64,000 bases of DNA from Ferruginibacter paludis (GTDB taxonomy: Bacteria > Bacteroidota > Bacteroidia > Chitinophagales > Chitinophagaceae). The notes below the pieces were generated by a model that saw only the letters and a list, made by a program, of their open reading frames with translations, ran no database searches and had not been told where the DNA came from. Both the position numbers and the translations under genes were made by a program. The DNA lies in the NCBI RefSeq assembly GCF_030409685.1, contig NZ_JAUFQJ010000003.1, positions 248,001 to 312,000 of the forward strand. The letters are read 5' to 3'. This document shows, one piece after another, positions 61,972 to 64,000 of this stretch (within the stretch, counting starts at the first letter, position 1; every line of letters begins with the position of its first letter).

Positions 61972-64000
61972 CTATTGTCCTACAAAAAACACCGCATTGC
62001 TCAGCATCAGTTTTCCGTTCTCCCAAAAGCAGCGAAAAACCGGATCATCTGAAAAATATACAATGCTACCCTGCCCGTACTCCTGCACACCGATTGCAGT
62101 GCCATCTTTTATTTTATCTTTTACCTTACTGCCTGCAAAACCCGCCACCTTGCTGTCTTTTTTTATAATGCCGACATTCCAGCCTTCCTTTAAAAATTCA
62201 TACATCTTATCATCCTGCTTTAAGGTAAAATAATAATTGGGGTATCCAAAAGCTAACGGGTGAGTGTTATCAATATCCAGTTTATAAATTGCACCGGCGA
62301 TGGTATTTTTAATGTACTCATGCTCATTTTCTTCATAGGGTTTTACATCCGCGTACGACACTTTTGGTTCGTCTTTTTTGTCTTTCTCTTCGTCCTCTTT
62401 CTTAACCTTCAGTCCCCAGTCGCCGTTAGCCATTTGATTTACTGCATTTTCAAGCGCAATAATTTTACCGCCCTGCCGTACCCAGGTTTTTAAATCAGCC
62501 AATGGTTCCTTGTCACTTAAAAATTTATAATTGCCATTGGGTAAAATGATGACGTCAATATTCTTTAAACTCAGGTTGGTAAAGTCATCTGCATTAATCA
62601 GTGTTAACGGATAATCCAGTTCCTGTTCAAACAAATGCCATAACTCTCCTGCTGCACCGGCATCGGTTCCTTTACCCGTTACCAGCGCCACTTTTGGCTG
62701 GTTAATAAAATGCGTTTTTGCACTGCCAAAGTCATTGCCGCTTTCCATAAAGCCGGTGGAGATCGCTGTTACATTTGCATTGAATTTTTGTGCTGCAACT
62801 GCAAAATCTGCCAGTTTAGTCTCGTTGCCTTTCTTTAAAACAATCAGTGTACCCCGCATAAATTTTTTATCATTCAGCATAAAATCCTTCTCTGCAAACC
62901 TTACCCTGATGCCGGCATTTAATAATGCCGCTAAAAATTTAGCTTCTTCAAACGAAGTGTAGTTTACCAGGTAGCCATAAGAAGTTTCAGGAACAGCAGC
63001 AGTTGTTTGTTTGGCACCATAAGGTGTTATCGTAATTTTTTCTTTAACCGCATAAGCCTGCAAACCGAACACATAGGGTAGGCTCCAGGCGGTAATGTCA
63101 TAAGTAGCAGAATCAACCAGTTTTGATTTGGGCTCAAACAAAACCTTTACCAGCGTACCTTTTGGCTGGTAGGTACTAACGACCAGGCTATTGGCTGCGC
63201 TAAAACTTTCTTCTTTACCGCTAAAATAGTTAAACCCTTTTGCGTTATTGATAACAGCGTTGCTGTAAAGAATGTTATTGCCATCCAGCATTCTTTTTAA
63301 CGCATTTATTTTATTGGAGTTTACATCTGTAACAACAAATGATTTATACTCGCCTATGCCATTATTTTTTTCGTTTATAAAAAAGTTACTGAATTCCTTC
63401 ATCAGCTTTTCTTTGTTCTGGCTTGCCATTTCAAGGGTACTCATACCGGTTGTAAAATGGTGCGCTATCCTGTCTTTGAGCGTTAGCGTATCGCCGTTAT
63501 CAATGATGACTGCAGAACCGGAACGGGAGCCGCCGCCCTGTTCAAACGTCATACCAATGGCACCGCTATAGATAGGATATGTATCGCCATAAGATGGATA
63601 AAACAGATCAAACTCTTCTTTGGTGAAATATAACCAGCCATTGCTGTCAAAATACTTCGCATTGTTTTTTCCGATGGTTACCTGGAAATCCCGTTGCCAT
63701 TGAGTTACCACCTCGTGATAAGGTTGCGCGGCCGGGGCAAAATAATAAGGATTGTTATATCCCTGTTCATGATAATCAACATGCACCTGCGGCATCCATT
63801 GGTTGTACATTTTTAACCGCTGCTGAGTTTCTTTTTGTGTTTGCCACGCCCAGTCGCGGTTTAAATCAAAATTGTAGTGGTTCGTTCTTCCACCGGGCCA
63901 GGGTTCCATGTGTTCCCTCGACTGCTTGTCGGGATTTGCATTTTTACCCACCACGGAATTGTACCAGTTAACATAACGGTCACGACCATCAGGATTGATA
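61972..64000 (-). CDS. M14 family zinc carboxypeptidase, 5' end outside window
   Basis: At least 676 residues; the frame stays open to position 64000 and reads INPDGRDRYVNWYNSVVG at the edge, the start of the M14 core. NPDG and HYNFDLNRDW are followed by the third zinc ligand in VDYHEQGYNNPYYF and the catalytic Glu in MTFEQGGG near 143 (counted from the first Met-like codon at 63954). The first zinc motif HxxE lies outside. C-terminal to it is an amidotransferase-like domain (DVIILPNGNYKFL, LKTWVRQGGKIIALENAV) and a final beta segment. Probably a secreted metallocarboxypeptidase. It precedes the PIG-L gene in the same orientation. Confidence 0.92.
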   Translation of the reverse strand, partial: INPDGRDRYVNWYNSVVGKNANPDKQSREHMEPWPGGRTNHYNFDLNRDWAWQTQKETQQRLKMYNQWMPQVHVDYHEQGYNNPYYFAPAAQPYHEVVTQWQRDFQVTIGKNNAKYFDSNGWLYFTKEEFDLFYPSYGDTYPIYSGAIGMTFEQGGGSRSGSAVIIDNGDTLTLKDRIAHHFTTGMSTLEMASQNKEKLMKEFSNFFINEKNNGIGEYKSFVVTDVNSNKINALKRMLDGNNILYSNAVINNAKGFNYFSGKEESFSAANSLVVSTYQPKGTLVKVLFEPKSKLVDSATYDITAWSLPYVFGLQAYAVKEKITITPYGAKQTTAAVPETSYGYLVNYTSFEEAKFLAALLNAGIRVRFAEKDFMLNDKKFMRGTLIVLKKGNETKLADFAVAAQKFNANVTAISTGFMESGNDFGSAKTHFINQPKVALVTGKGTDAGAAGELWHLFEQELDYPLTLINADDFTNLSLKNIDVIILPNGNYKFLSDKEPLADLKTWVRQGGKIIALENAVNQMANGDWGLKVKKEDEEKDKKDEPKVSYADVKPYEENEHEYIKNTIAGAIYKLDIDNTHPLAFGYPNYYFTLKQDDKMYEFLKEGWNVGIIKKDSKVAGFAGSKVKDKIKDGTAIGVQEYGQGSIVYFSDDPVFRCFWENGKLMLSNAVFFVGQ

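Overview
The window reads as a chromosomal segment of a Bacteroidota bacterium, most likely family Chitinophagaceae. The evidence is: a type IX secretion cargo (type B sorting domain) beside a PorP/SprF protein; Bacteroidota promoters (TTTG, about 19 nt, TAnnTTTG); DUF2911, DUF4328, DUF5683 and LVIVD proteins; TonB-type barrels; a BlaI/M56 pair; and an anti-sigma protein with a TonB C-terminus. No phage, insertion sequence, CRISPR array or rRNA is seen. Both ends cut a gene (M32 carboxypeptidase on the left, M14 peptidase on the right).

Layout. 1-8.1 kb: M32 carboxypeptidase, small lipoprotein, a 1599-residue adhesin with about 15 PKD repeats, and its PorP/SprF partner. 8.4-11.5 kb: Tat-exported amidase and secreted alpha/beta hydrolase. 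11.5-16.2 kb (minus): an apparent D-amino-acid utilisation operon made of a GntP/DsdX-type permease, RidA-like protein, D-threonine aldolase/D-serine dehydratase-like enzyme, GNAT and M19 dipeptidase. 16.4-19.0 kb: outer-membrane barrel. 19.2-22.0 kb: degenerate flavin reductase, then an exported Ppx/GppA-fold protein paired with a membrane coiled-coil protein. 22.0-23.1 kb: ACT and DJ-1/PfpI proteins.

23.3-30.5 kb (minus): a De Ley-Doudoroff galactonate operon (dgoA, dgoD, dgoK, SMP-30 lactonase) continuing into a GH140 apiosidase-like hydrolase and an ApnL-like lactonase. Between dgoD and dgoK lies a 46-codon remnant of what looks like the operon's MFS transporter. A GH172 gene follows, and a GH78 rhamnosidase lies at 38-41 kb; together these suggest plant glycan use.

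32-48.5 kb is mixed: GNATs, MBL-fold lactonase, CYTH, EcsC, DUF4328, transglutaminase-like protein, a BlaI/M56 signalling pair with a self-operator, lipoproteins, a metallophosphoesterase and an FMN reductase. 48.7-51.9 kb is a parA-parB-DUF5683-dapB run, followed by tRNA-Lys(TTT) with promoter and terminator. 52.5-57.3 kb: SDR, SAM hydrolase, ECF sigma with TonB-tailed anti-sigma, DUF2911. 57.6-64 kb (minus): M14 peptidase, PIG-L deacetylase, a 34-residue membrane micro-protein and a sodium:solute symporter.

No gene-free stretch exceeds about 300 bases. The larger gaps hold terminators (8.2, 19.05, 34.2, 42.26, 52.27 and 57.4 kb), dispersed repeats (38.1, 40.9, 46.5, 52.35 and 54.3 kb) or nothing recognisable (1.96-2.17, 9.99-10.22, 26.21-26.39 and 31.93-32.10 kb). 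The best candidates for something undescribed are the exported Ppx/GppA-like plus coiled-coil pair, the Leu/Gln-rich tail of the M56 sensor, the 34-residue protein, the transporter remnant, and the 65-bp repeat found just after two gene ends.
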